This document shows, in pieces, positions 35,219-46,469 of a stretch of 64,000 nt of DNA. Location of the stretch: assembly GCA_933228675.1 (NCBI GenBank), contig OW121741.1:34973952-35037951 (forward strand), in the 5' to 3' direction. Both the position numbers and the translations under genes were made by a program. Source of the DNA: Stomorhina lunata (lineage: Eukaryota; Arthropoda; Insecta; Diptera; Rhiniidae). Each line of letters begins with the position of its first letter. Position 1 is the stretch's first letter. The notes beneath the pieces were generated by a model. The model worked only from the letters and a program-made list of their open reading frames with translations. It was not told the origin of the DNA and made no database searches.

Positions 35219-36486
35219 GGGCCCTATTTCACTAAGCTACAAGTTTACAATTACAAGTGTTTTTGCTTGAAAAATTGTGAACTTGTAAATAATTGTGTTT
35301 CATTAAAATACAATTACAAGTTTGTAGCTACAAGTGATTTTAACAATTTACAAGTTTACAAGTCGAACTTCTACAAGTGGTTTTGTTTCACTAATCTAAA
35401 TTTGTACTTGTACACTTGTAGAATTGTAGAAAAAAACCATAGGGTCGACGGAGACTTTCAAAAAAATTTAACAAGTTACAAGTGAATGATAAATTGAATT
35501 CAAATTTGGTTTTTAACTATTTTTTAATAAAAATTAGTTAAAATTAACACCAAATCAAATCAATATTAATTATCATTTATTTATTTTATTTATTTTTAAA
35601 TATGTTTCGATTAATAATAGTCCATTACTTGGTGTACCTTGACGAATTTAGTTTACTTTGACAAATTTTAATAGCACACTACCAAAATAATTGTTTGTGC
35701 CAAATTTAATCATATTATCTTGGGAATTGCGAAATGTACTTTGATTACAAGGTTTACATGGGGGTCCAGCCAGATGGACGGACGGACTGACATCGTTTAA
35801 TCGGCTCAGGAAGTAATTCTAAATCCGTTGTTATACTAAAAGGTGGTCTAACTAAGACCAATATTTATATGTGTTATATATATCAATGATGTCCTTGACT
35901 CAAGGAGCATATCTTCCATTTTCTTTATCATTCTCTCAAATGTGAATAATAGTATAGACAACAAAATACGAAAACCAAAAACTGGGCTCATGGTGGATCG
36001 GAAAACAAAAAACTTTTTCTTAACTTTTTAATTAAAAGAGCATAAAACTACAGGTCATATGCTAAAATATGAGCCTAGTCTTATAATCTGATAACCGTAT
36101 CAAAAGTTATAGGCATATAAAGTGGGTATGCTTCTGAAAAAATATTGAAAAAAAACGAACTTTAAACCGCCATAAAATCTGAACCAAAGCTAAATTAAAA
36201 ATTTTGAAGAAGTGTAAAAATTGTCTAGGCTAGGAGAATGTACATATATATAAAATTTCATAAAAATCGTATTTTTTATTCGACTCCATATATTTATCAA
36301 AATATTTTATTTTATTATAATTGTCATCTTAGAAATTGTAATTGTAGAAATTGTAGTTTACAAGTCCAAAAAGCTACAATTTTTGTGAAAATTTTAATGA
36401 AACACAATTGAACAGCACTTGTAAGAATTAGACTTGTAATTGTAACTTGTAAACTTGTAGAATTGTAGTTTAGTGAAATAGGGCCC
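35219..36486. mobile_element. TIR element, 1.27 kb, GGGCCCTATTTCAC ends
   Basis: The left end GGGCCCTATTTCACTAA and right end TTAGTGAAATAGGGCCC are inverted. Both subterminal regions are built from ACAAGTTTACAA and ACTTGTAA motifs in opposite orientation, giving imperfect TIRs of about 150-250 bp. The interior carries a 3'-truncated HINE piece (35650-35885). No transposase frame is present, and no clear target duplication is seen. The superfamily is unknown. Confidence 0.7.
35650..35885 (-). mobile_element. Truncated HINE fragment nested in the TIR element
   Basis: TTTGATTACAAGGTTTACAT, then GGGGTCCAGCCAGA, GGACGGACGG and AATCGGCTCAGGAAG, match the GTCY-side half of the full HINE copies. The hairpin end is missing. 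It lies within 35219-36486, so it is either a later insertion or captured DNA. Confidence 0.7.
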
Positions 36487-37164
36487 TGATTGTCATGAAA
36501 TGTCTCATCGTTTAATGTTTACAAAAGACTTTGCTGTGCAAACTTATAATAAAAAAAATGTTAGTTACCTCCAGATTTATAAGTGATTTTCGAAGTGACT
36601 TTTTAGAGTAAGTCTTACACGGGGGTAGGGTAAAATATGGGACGATTCAAGGGGTAGGGTCAAATTTGAATGAAATTAAAACAAATTTGGGGCTGTAAGG
36701 GACCAAAATCTCTATTGCGAGAAGGCAGTCCTATAGAAGGTACCCGAAATAGTAATAGTGATTTGTTCCCATTGGTATAGGGATTATCCAAGTATGGGTG
36801 GGTGCCCTTCAGCAACAATACGCCGCAAACTGGTGCAAACTTCACTGTTCTAAAAATAGACATGACGAGCAATAACAGTGTTGAATAATATAAAAAGCTT
36901 TATCTCTTCTTTTTACCACCTTTTACCTCTCGGCTGTCCCCTTTCCAAAGAAAGTAATCTAATTCATGCATACAATTGTAAGGGCAGTATTTGCCTAAAT
37001 GTAACTTCTCTTTTTTGTTAAAAAAAATGATTTTTAGTCGATCGATAACTTTAAAGTTAAAGGCTTAAAATTTCAATGCGTTATAAGCATAAGCAGAAAC
37101 TCAATAAAATTTTTCCACCTATGCAGATGAAGGGTATAATGAGTATAACTGAATTACTGGATTA
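36487..37164. other. Intergenic, no gene seen
   Basis: No gene is visible. Around 36590-36760 GGCAGTCCTATAGAAGGTAC is weakly like the ACCTATAGGAGGTACC phrase of HINE interiors. GATGAAGGGTATAA near 37127 resembles a HINE terminus and may be a relic. Confidence 0.35.
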
Positions 37165-37530
37165 TACGAGGGGTACTATTAAAGCTATGAAAGCACGAAA
37201 ACTAACAACACTCATGTCAATAAAGTTGGACTCATTTTAAGCAGTTTTGATGTACAATTGCACGCAGGCAACCAATGATTTCTTCATGTTCCCGAAAGGT
37301 AAACTTTGAGGTCAACGATTTACTAGGGTCGTAAAAGAAGGTGAAGTATAAAAAAATAATGTTTTAAATGAGTCTCAAGAATGGGGAAAACTGCTATGAG
37401 AAATGGTCTGAACGCTATGATAAATGATTTTTACCGATCATCATTGGTAACATTTCGAAAAAATATAAAGCCATTTTTTTAATGTTTTTCATTATTTGCT
37501 ATTCCCGATACTTAAATTTGAACCCTCGTA
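37165..37530 (+). mobile_element. Deleted mariner-like element
   Basis: The ends are CGAGGGGTACTATTAAA at the left and a right end whose complement begins CGAGGG. Both are flanked by TA (37165-37166 and 37529-37530), as expected for mariner. Between them, near 37385-37430, one frame reads ENCYEKWSERYDK. This resembles the transposase tail remnants at 45690-45835 (NYYDKWYEKI) and 54480-54560 (NCYDKWNE). Most of the element is deleted and the frame is broken. It is inactive. Confidence 0.7.
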
Positions 37531-38310
37531 CACATTATAAAAATATTTTATAAATCAATTTGTATAATTTATGATTTTTAGGTATTTTAATATTATGTTA
37601 TTTGTTTGTCAATTTTTTTTTTTATTTCATTTATTCTTTTTTGTTTTTGTAAGTCATGCAAAATTGTTTGTTCAACATAAATTTTATGCAATATTTGTTG
37701 GATTTAAATTATACTCTAAATAATTTGTCAGAATTAATTTCTTTTTTAAAATTTAATATGCATGTCAATATGTCAGCTAAATATAAAAATAAACTAAAAT
37801 TTAACAAAATTAAAAGCGGAAATAATTTTTTTGGATTTAATTAAATTAAAAATTTAAATAGATAAATAATAAATGCAAATGAAGAATTTAGCTAATTTTA
37901 GTCACAAAGTGATGTGTTACGTTTTCTAATACATGTAAATTTCACTCAATCGTCAGCCGCTTGAGTTATATAAACCCTACATAAAACTAAATTAGACTGA
38001 AAAATAGCAAATATATCTAGAGAGAAATTATCCATTAAAATCAAAGGAAGGCGACAAAGGTTGGTGAGCCTCGATATTACTTATCTACTTATATGGGGGA
38101 ATCACATCTAAAATATAGCGGTTTCTTAAGAACCGGGTATTGAGCGTTTTCTTTAAGAGATCTTAATAGGGGGTATTATGCAAGAAAGACAAGGATAAAT
38201 GAATCTCGTCAATTATGGAAATTCTTGGTTTAGGGCTGCAGTGACATGCTAGTCTGCCAGGTATTAGCTTCTTAAATAACTACCAAAGACTCTATAATAT
38301 AAAGATTTTG
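37531..38310. other. AT-rich intergenic, no gene seen
   Basis: A 62-codon frame at 37656-37844 is leucine- and asparagine-rich with no motif, in very AT-rich DNA, and is probably chance. No repeats are recognised. Confidence 0.35.
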
Positions 38311-38314
38311 CACA

Positions 38315-38550
38315 CCCATACATTGATTTGCCGTATGGTCGTTTTGAAAAGTCCCTAAAAAGATAGTTTACCGCTTTTACACTAATTCGGAAATAACTAA
38401 TGGAGATGATTATCTAGTGAGAGAAAGCTAAGGCACACAGACGTATTTTTGTGCTTTTATATGTTTTTCATTGTTCTTTATACACTCGTAATTTCTCTTT
38501 CGGCGCGCAAAAATGTATGGAGTGCAAAATCTTTACCGTCTTTGGCCTAG
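38315..38550 (+). repeat. Dispersed repeat D1, long copy
   Basis: GATTTGCCGTATGGTCGTTT, then GAAAGCTAAGGCACA, TTTTCATTGTTCTTTATA and TATGGAGTGCAA, match 54265-54495 in inverted orientation over about 230 bp. The 5' third also matches 14415-14485. The class is unknown. Confidence 0.75.
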
Positions 38551-38690
38551 CATTGTTTAAAATTCCATGCGCTTCGATCTTGTGCATAAAGTCTCCAATT
38601 TTGTAGGCCACGATTTTTCTCTACTTGATTTTTTTATCGAAGTTTCGGACGTTTTCTTCTAACATTAGAGGGGCCGTTTTAATTCTAATT
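38550..38690 (-). pseudogene. Non-LTR retrotransposon 3' coding tail, relic
   Basis: The minus strand carries the same C-terminal tail as 48520-48660 (CCGAAACTTCGAT, CCAAGTAGAG-like, CCTA(C/T)AAAATTGGAGA). It is strongly decayed. Its neighbour D2 (38700-38960) is in the same relative order as in the 48.2-48.7 kb copy, so both belong to one element. Confidence 0.6.
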
Positions 38691-38699
38691 TAAGCTTTT

Positions 38700-38960
38700 T
38701 CATAGTAATTATTTTTTTACAATAGTGGTTACTAACCTTGGTAACCCATATTTTTTAATTGTTCTCATGCGAGAACTCTCGGCATATGTAAGCTTACCAT
38801 ATAAACGGTTGTTCACGTTGTTCCCCTAAAGATACCACGAGGAGGTCAGTGTCCACAGTTGAAAAGAAGGATAACCAAGACATATATGGGCTTACCAAGC
38901 TAAGATCAATCAAAATCGTTACTTGTTATCCAACATCCCCTATATTACCCAAAGTTACAG
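38700..38960 (-). repeat. Dispersed repeat D2 with LINE tail
   Basis: GATACCACGAGGAGGTCAGT, GTCCACAGTTGA, GGATAACCAAGACA, CTTACCAAGCTAAGA and CAACATCCCCTA match 49545-49690 on the same strand and 48240-48430 inverted. A short frame (38849-39055) starts inside it and is not supported. Confidence 0.75.
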
Positions 38961-39094
38961 TCTTCGAGCTTTTTGAAATCGTATTTTTGTTATCAATTTT
39001 GGTATTTGAAAGAAGCCGCTTGGGAATTAGGGGGAACTTTGTCTCTCCATATTAATAAAATATGTCCTAATATTAAACAATTTTAGATTTTTAT

Positions 39095-41070
39095 ATTTTT
39101 TTAGATAAAAAAATATTTTTTTAGATATTTTCGATAAACATTTTTTATAGAAAAACTTATGACAAAAATATTAACCTTTGGAAAATTTTTCGATAAGAAT
39201 ATTTTTCTGTGAAAATTTTCAAAAAACAATATTTTTCTAACGAAATTTAAAAAAAAAATGTATAGAAAAATTTTCGAAAAAAATTTTTTCTAACGAAAAA
39301 TTTTCGAAAAAAATTTTTTCTATAGCAAAAATTAAAAAAAAATGTATAGAAAAATTTTCGAAAAAATTTTTTTCTAAAGAAAAATTTTCGAAAAAAAATT
39401 TTTCTATAGCAAAAATTTTCTAAAAAAAAGTTGCTAAAATAATTTTCTTTAGAAAAAAAAAATTTACAATTTAAAAAAAATGTTGATTTTCTATAGAAAA
39501 ATTTTGGATAAAAAAATTTAAAAAAAAATTCTATAGAAGAATTTTTGATACCAAAATTTTAAGCAAAAATTTTTATTAAAAAAAATTCTATAAAAAAATT
39601 TTAGATAAAAAAATTTTCTATAGAAAAATTTTTGATAAAAAAATTTTCTATAGAAAAATTTTGGATAAAAAAATTTCTATCGAAAAATTTTCAATAAAAA
39701 ATTAAAAAAAAAAATTGTTGATACCAAAATTTTCTATAGAAAAATTTTTAATAAAAAAAAAATTCTATAAAAAAATTTTCTATAAAAAAAATTTTTATAA
39801 AAAAATGTTCTATAGAAAAATTTTTAATAAAAAAATTTTCTATAAAAAAATTTTTTATCAAAAATTTTTTTTTACCTAAAATTTTTCTATAGAAAATTTT
39901 TTTATCAAAAATTTTTTTTTTATTTTTTTAGGTAAAAAAAAATTTCTATACAAAATTTTTGGATAAAATATTTTTTTCTATAGCACAAACTTTTATTGAA
40001 AATTTTTCATATTTTATATCGAATTTTTGATAAAAAAATTTTCTATAGAAAAATTTTGAATAAAAAAAATTTCTATAGAAATATTTTGGATAAGAAAATT
40101 AAAAAAAATCTATAGAAACATTTTTGATACCAAAATTTTCTATAGAAAAATTTTTAATAAAAAAAATTCTATAAAAAAATTTTCTATAAAAAAAATTTCT
40201 ATTGAAAAATTTTAGGTGAGAAAAATATTCTATAGAAAAATTTTGTATAAAAAAATTTTGTATAGAAAATTTTTCGATAAAAAATTTTTTTCTATAGCAC
40301 AAACTTTTATTGAAAATTTTTCCATAGAACATATTTCATATCGAATTTTAGATAAAAAAATTTTCTATAGAAAAATTTTGGATAAAAAAATTTCTATAGA
40401 AATATTTTGGATAACAAAATTAAAAAAAAATCTATAGAAAAATTTTTGATACCAAAATTTTCTATAGAAAAATTTTTAATAAAAAAAATTCTATAAAAAA
40501 AATTTTCTATAGAAAAATTTTAGGTGAGAAAAATATTCTATAGAAAAATTTTGTATAAAAAAATTTTGTATAGAAAATTTTTCGATAAAAAATTTTTTTC
40601 TATAGCACAAACTTTTATTGAAAAATTTTCTATAGAACATATTTCATATCGAATTTTAGATAAAAAAATTTTCTATAGAAAAATTTTTGATAAAAAAATT
40701 TTCTATAAAAAATTTTGGTTAAAAAAATTTCTATAGAAATATTTTGGATAAGAAAATCCAAAAAAAATATCTATAGAAAAATTTTTGATACCAAAATTTT
40801 CTATAGAAAAATTTTCTATAAAAAAAATTTTGATAAAAAAATTTTCTATAGAAAACTTTTAGGTAAAAAAAATTTTCTATAGAAAAATTTTTTTATCAAA
40901 ACATTTTCTATAGAAACATTTTTTTATCAAAACATTTTCTATAGAAATTTTTTTTTATAAAAAAATGTTCTATAGGAAAAATTTCTATAGAAAATTTTTG
41001 GATAAAAAAATGTCTATATAAAAATTTTTGGTAAAAAATTTTCTATAGAAAAATTTTCTGCAGACGATTT
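39095..41070. repeat. Dyad array E with about 310-bp higher-order units
   Basis: The TTTTCTATAGAAAA dyad family appears again, with spacers GATAAAAAA, GATACCAAAA and others. CTATAGCACAAACTTTTATT recurs at about 39978, 40292 and 40600, showing about three higher-order units of 308-314 bp. Two nearly identical short frames (40216 and 40524) follow from that duplication. Short stretches read as the opposite strand near 39860-39920 and 40885-40950. The 5' part (39095-39480) is degenerate. Confidence 0.9.
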
Positions 41071-41139
41071 TTTTTCTGTTCCCTTTGTGCCGACGTATGA
41101 TCTTAAATGCAGGGCTGTCAGAAATTTTTCGCGAAAAAT

Positions 41140-41445
41140 CGGCATATTAAAAAAGCTGTTTATAGCAAATGAACGTTTAAACAAAATATGAGAGGTCTCA
41201 AAATCGAGGTTTGGCCTTCACTGTTTTAAAAAAAGAGTTTTCAAAACTGTCTATAGTCAATGAAGAATTTAACCAAATATGAGAGGTCTCAAAATCAATG
41301 TTTGGGATTCATTGCTTTAAATACGGAGTTTTCAAACTTTTTTATAGTCAATAAATGTTTAAACAAAATATGAGAGGTTTTAGAATCGATGTTTGACCTT
41401 CACTGCTTTAAAGATAGTGTTTTCAAAACTGTTCAAAACCATTTT
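41140..41445. repeat. Tandem repeat, 90-bp unit, three copies
   Basis: AAATATGAGAGGT recurs at about 41184, 41275 and 41365. Each unit also has CAAAATCGA(G/T)GTTTG and TTTTCAAA(A)CTGT. The unit is less AT-rich than the adjoining dyad array. Confidence 0.85.
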
Positions 41446-42468
41446 TCTTAATATGTAAGACAATCGTTTGAGCGGAAAATAAAGAGTAGTAGGACTAGGG
41501 AAAAATGGCTTTAATACGGACCTCCACGGAACATTAAGGGGTGAGCTTTAATAAATATTTATGAAAATTTAAATTTTGTAATAAGTATATGAATTTAAAT
41601 AACTTTTCTCTAAACTTAGTGCAAAATTTCCAACAGATTCTAAATTACCATTTTACTTTTAATCTATTATATTTAGCTACTTCAGCAGAAATTCCATTCT
41701 CCTTCAGGTTCTCTATTGCTTCCATTATATAATTGTTTCTCTTGTTAATTTATCCTGACGTACTTGACTAATATTATTTTACAAATATCGTATCAATATT
41801 CTAAAGCTATTCTCTGGTTGCTAAACATTTACAATACAATAGTAGATGTGTTGTATTGTTGTATTGTTGTATTTAATCAAATTAATTTTCTACTTTAAAT
41901 AGAGTCGAGTAGAGAAACAGGGAAAAGGATAAAAACGTATAAAACTTTAGAAATGAAAAAGGGGATGAGAAAAAAGCTTTAAAAAAGAAACGCTGACGAA
42001 AACATGATGCAATTCATTAAAATCGGGAGGGTTATTGTAAACGAAATATAAAATTGCAAATAAATTGCATGTTCAGAATTTATAAAAATCATACCCTAAA
42101 CTAAAATTCTTAAGGGTACGAGAGTTAGGGGAAAAGCTTGCAAAAAGGATATAAAAACAAAAATCTTTTGGAATATTCGTATATAATATACAGCGTCTGT
42201 CTGTGTGTCTGACTGTCTTGCTTGCTTTTTGTACTAACAACTTCTAAAGGATTTTTTTTTTATATTTATACATATAAATATCTAGATAGAGCCAAACGGA
42301 TGATATGCTGGAAAAAAGAGCTACGACGATGAAATCAAATACTTTATAAATAAATTAAAATGCAACACAACAGCGCATTATCAATGTATAGCAATAAGTA
42401 TTTATATGTAGCTGTTATTTAACTGGTCTGGGAGTTTTTGAATCCTTGTCTTTATATACATATATTTT
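41446..42468. other. Intergenic, no gene seen
   Basis: No supported frame is visible. A GTCTGTCTGTGTGTCTG run near 42198 is GTCY-like but has no HINE context. Confidence 0.35.
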
Positions 42469-43281
42469 TATACCCTTCACCACCATAGGTGGAAAGGGTA
42501 TTATAAGTTTGTGCTGATGTATGTAACGCATAGAAATATTTGTCTTAGACCCATCTTTTGGTATACCAATAAGCTTAGAATCACTTTCTGAGTCGATTTA
42601 GCGATGTCCGTCCGTCCGTCCATCCGTCCGTCTGGCCGGCTGGCTGGCTGGACCCCCATGTAAACCTTGTAATCAAACTACAGGCCGCAATTTTAAAGAT
42701 AATTTGATGAAATTTGGCATAAATCATATGCTGGATAATGGGACCATGGCTATTGAAATTCGTCGAAATCGGTCCATTATTTATGGTACCTCCCATAGGT
42801 CCCACTTCCCGGAATTGATATATTGGCCACAAATATCAATATTTTTTCATGAAATTTAAAACAGATACTGCTTATGTAAACTTAAATCACTGTACCAAAT
42901 TTCGTTGAAATCGGTCCACATTTGACCATAGCTCCCATACAAACTCTTCTTCAAAAACGCACTAAATGAGACAAAAAATCACTAAAACGCTTGTAAATCT
43001 AAAGATAATGAAAATTTTGAGTTTATTTTTGCATACATAATTTTTGTAACAACTGTAATCAATTTGCCAAATTTCGAGATAATCGGTCCACATTTGACCC
43101 TAGCTCTCATATAAGTCCAAATGACGGAAACAGGTTGAATATATACGTTTTGAGAAAATGTTTGTATGATGGCAAAATTTAGAAAATATATGTCTTTATA
43201 CAGGAAAAATAACACCTTTGACCTTAGTGGTGAAGGGTATCGTATGGTCGGGCTTGACCGAATATATTACTTTCTTACTTG
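42469..43281 (+). mobile_element. HINE/DINE-1-like element, full length
   Basis: It starts TATACCCTTCACCACCATAG with the CCACC-ATA-GGTGG hairpin. A GTCC/GTCT microsatellite plus GGCTGGCTGG follows at 42608-42650. The internal block CGGTCCA..ATTTGACC..TAGCTC occurs twice. It ends with the inverted GTGAAGGGTATC motif, hairpin GGTCGGGCTTGACC and TTCTTACTTG. It is one of the best preserved copies. Short frames on either strand (42581-43215) are part of its non-coding interior. Confidence 0.85.
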
Positions 43282-44220
43282 TTTTTCTTATCCTTTTTAT
43301 TTAACAAATGCAACAAATATTGTATATTTTCTGTTGCTTTTTGCAAATCGCAGCTGCATCTCTAACAAATCCCGCATTTTTAATGTGATTCGCTCTGTAA
43401 CAAGTGTTGAGAGCAGGGGAGTGTAAAGTTTTCGGTCGGTCGTTCGTTCGTTCGTTCGTTCGGTCAATGGGTGTGAGGAACTGCAGTCTGTCAGGGTAGT
43501 TTGACTAGGGATTATTTAAATAAAATGCATTTTACATTATCTAAAAACAAGCGAGACAATTAAAGGTTTTGGGAAATCCAGACAGAACAGACGATGATAC
43601 ACTGCCAGGGGAAAGGAAAGAGCTTAAAATCGGCGTTCTGCAACTAATTGAGAACATGTTTCCCAAAATCTTTAATTGTTTTTTAGTATAATTCAAACAA
43701 GGTAAAGTCGATTAATCTTTACTAAAAGATATTTAATCTAAATAAAGGAAAATAGTAACTTTTTATTGTTTGGAAGCTTATTTCTCGTATTTACGAAATA
43801 AATCCAAATTTGAAAAAGTAAGATCATTCAAAAACGATCGTAAGACTACCACTGAGCTCATATGTGGACATAAAAGCTTGGGGCACTGATTTATATTTAT
43901 AAGAATGATAAAATTTGGCGTAAAGAGGACTTGTCTTTTTATTAGCAAAGTCTGCCGCTTCTAAGCGTCTGTTTCTTTCAGACGATCTTCGACACTGCAA
44001 GTGAGGTTACCCTCGATAAGACCGTGATCATGTTGCTGAAAGGCATGTGGTTGTTCACCGCTCATTCGATCTGGCTATGTTAGTCTCAGATACCATAATG
44101 TGACCGAGGTTAAATATCGGAGAACGATGGATGAGAGAATGAATTGCTTAGTAAATTTTACTTACGAGAGGAACAAGCTAAGTTCTGCGCATTCATAGAA
44201 GTGACTATTAGTACTATGGT
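43282..44220. other. Intergenic, no gene seen
   Basis: It is less AT-rich in places but without a supported gene. It contains the CGTT microsatellite annotated separately. Confidence 0.35.
43429..43464. repeat. (CGTT)n/(CGGT)n microsatellite
   Basis: About nine tetranucleotide units occur: CGGTCGGT, then five CGTT units, then CGGT. Confidence 0.9.
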
Positions 44221-44225
44221 ATGAA

Positions 44226-44690
44226 ATGACTATGTCTACGAATCGCTATGTCAGAGAATCGCTAATTCTTTTTAGAGAATCGCTATGCTATTGTATGCCA
44301 GTTTGTCGGACTACTTCAACAGATGCTCTTCAGATCTTGCTGAATGTGGCACATTTTGATATGAAAGTCAAGAAAGGGCTACTTCTAGGTCATGATTGGT
44401 TTTCTGCTGTTGACTTGGTGAATAGTGGGCAAATCAACTTTTTATAGTGAACTATTCGTTCATGTGCGATATTTGGTGTGCCAATATGATACAAAATGGC
44501 TAAATTTGCAGGAACAAAGACATATCATGTCAGAGAATTGCCAAACTTGTTATATGCCAGTTTGTCAAACTGTTTCAACGAATGCTCTTCAGATTTTTCT
44601 GAGTGTGGTGACACTTGATTTCAAAATGGACTACCACTTCTATTGCATGATTGGCTTTCTGCTGTTGACTTGATGAAGGGGAATAGTAGG
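44226..44690. repeat. Tandem duplication of about 225-235 bp
   Basis: TATGCCAGTTTGTC, ATGCTCTTCAGAT, GA(A/G)TGTGG and a GATTGG(T/C)TTTCTGCTGTTGA phrase occur in both 44226-44450 and 44455-44690. Both halves give open frames of 73-82 codons containing MPVC and DALQI(L/F)L. The first reads GLLLGHDWFSAVDL, vaguely retroelement-protease-like but without a D-S/T-G site. No family is assigned. Confidence 0.75.
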
Positions 44691-45560
44691 TTAATCAAGG
44701 CTAATCAAGAGGTTATTAAATGAGCAACTTAATTTTAGTTGGAGGATAGGTTGGATTGACAGTCGCAAAAGGGTGGGTGACGTAAAAATAACACGTGACG
44801 CGACTTTTGTACGAAACGCCCTGACTTTAGCTTTGAATTAAGTTTGGGATTCATACTGACCGGGCATGGGTCTTACAATACATTTTCACATTTGAGAAGT
44901 CTGTGCGAGACTGGGAAATGTGGTTGCAGGAGGGGACCTGACAACGTAAGCCATGAAAAACCTTGAAAGTATTGGGATTAACTATAATGGCGCGCGCTGG
45001 AATTTATGTTGGACTTAAGTTGACGTTGACCTATTTGGGAGTATTTACTAGGTTGTTCGCCTCGTCCTTTCCCGGCACCTCATGTCCTATCAATCGCCCG
45101 CGATTCTGATTGTTTGTGTTTCACTTTTAAGATGTGTGTTTTTATGTTGATTGTTTGTTTGTCTTCTGCTACTTTGGCCACGAGTACAGATTCTGTTCGG
45201 AGATCAGAATCCCTAATTTCAGGGATTCAAAATCCGGCCAGAGTACCACTGGTACCACTGGAGTCACTGCTGACTATTGACTGCGGCAGTATCAGTATCA
45301 TAGTAGTTGTTGTTAAAATCCTAAATCGCGGGGAGAGGTTGATCTGGAAGTGGTTGCACTTCAACCAGGTGTCGTGTAGCTAAATCGACTAGGAGTCGAT
45401 CTTCGCTTTAACCGTTTGAGAATACCTGCCTAGTAGTAGTTTAGCCATGGAAAAGTAGCCCGTAGTAGAGAGTTCCTAAACACAGAACAAAACATTTCTG
45501 ATAGTCAGTCCAGACTTTGACACTGATTATCACTTGACAAAGAACGATTTTCATAATTTT
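44691..45560. other. Less AT-rich intergenic block, no gene identified
   Basis: An 89-codon frame at 45114-45383 has a hydrophobic start (from residue 7: MCVFMLIVCLSSATLA), like a signal peptide. The rest shows no motif and no support. No repeat match was found elsewhere in the window. Confidence 0.35.
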
Positions 45561-45564
45561 TAAT

Positions 45565-45690
45565 CAACATTTTTGGTAATTGGATTTCCGAAATATCGAT
45601 CATCTTTAAACATACAATTTTTGGAATCGAATCGACGAAATCCATTGTTAATACTCTGATATCGATCCTTATCTTGTTTCCGCATATCAA
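45565..45690. repeat. Direct repeat R45, copy 1
   Basis: GAAATATCGATCAT, GGAATCGA-TCGACGAAATCC and ATACTCTGA(T/C)ATCGATCCT match 46262-46375 in the same orientation. The pair brackets a mariner relic and a SINE. Confidence 0.8.
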
Positions 45691-45835
45691 AGGTAAACAG
45701 TTTGCTCAACGATTTACGATTGCCGAAGAATCAGTTGAAGCGTTCAAAGCCCATGGTTTGGAGGTGTCGCAGAAGAAACGGAAAAACTACTATGACAAAT
45801 GGTATGAAAAAATTCAAAATTTTATTGATCACTAA
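45690..45835 (+). pseudogene. Mariner transposase C-terminal remnant
   Basis: Seen: the frame from about 45693 reads KGKQFAQRFTIAEESVEAFK, then about 13 residues, then NYYDKWYEKIQNFIDH before a stop. Known: insect mariner transposases end with a block of the form RF...EEAV-AF.....W-KCF--W--R-QKCID--G-YFE. The match in spacing is good, and a frameshift or stop falls in the final block. Only the last 45-50 residues remain. Upstream is the R45 repeat, so the element is truncated at 5'. Confidence 0.75.
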
Positions 45836-45976
45836 CGGGGAATATCGTTCTAACCGAACACTAATAATAATAATAATAATTTCCACTACAACATTCCAAT
45901 TGGAACAAGTGGTACTTCTCTCACTAGAAGGGACCTTCTTTTTAACTCCGGCTCCAAACGGCATTAGTTAGAGAAG

Positions 45977-46138
45977 TTTTACATAGCCTAATACACATTA
46001 ACCAGTGGCTAGCTGAGTTATGAGCTGAACCGCTGATTTTTTGAAAATTTTATTTTTTTAAGTGAGTCTGCCCAAGTATTGAACTTGCGACCTATGGTAT
46101 GCTAGGCGGATGACTTACCTGCTATACCACAGCGGTTC
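45977..46138 (-). mobile_element. tRNA-derived SINE, copy 1
   Basis: On the minus strand, about 46138-46070 carries an A-box, TGGTATAGCAGG, and a weak B-box around AAGTTCAATAC. A body follows ending ACTGGTTAATG..ATTAGGCTATGTAAAA. The same body and head recur at 56344-56492 (minus). A full cloverleaf cannot be drawn, so it is not a tRNA gene. Confidence 0.7.
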
Positions 46139-46261
46139 ACAACTGAACACTAATACATACTTAATATTCGATTCATCTGGAGGTTTAAGATTTTACTAGA
46201 GCAACATATCTTCTTATGGGGAACTTAAATAACTTTCTCGGACTGAGCCAGGTTCCTTGGC

Positions 46262-46375
46262 TTTTCGAAATATCGATCATATTTTAACATCAAATTTTCG
46301 GTATGGAATCGACGAAATCCATTGCTATACTCTGACATCGATCCTGATCGAAAAACACCTATTAAGATACTAGGT
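46262..46375. repeat. Direct repeat R45, copy 2
   Basis: This is the second copy of the 45565-45690 segment, with substitutions. A 65-codon minus-strand frame here is unsupported. Confidence 0.8.
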
Positions 46376-46469
46376 TTAAGGTAATCTCTTGTAAGGCTTA
46401 CAGGAAAATATGGCGGCTTCAAAAGTGATCTTTGTCAGTTGCTATATTTTTATTTTCTGCAGCGTTTGG

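Noticed and set aside
44390..44430. Retroviral-type aspartic protease fragment (LLGHDWFSA)
   Set aside because: The word resembles the end of gypsy proteases, but the D-S/T-G active site is absent and the second copy of the duplication does not keep the reading.
45114..45383. Small secreted protein gene
   Set aside because: The frame begins with a hydrophobic stretch like a signal peptide, but the remaining residues have no motif, repeat or relative in the window. A chance frame of 89 codons is expected in 64 kb.
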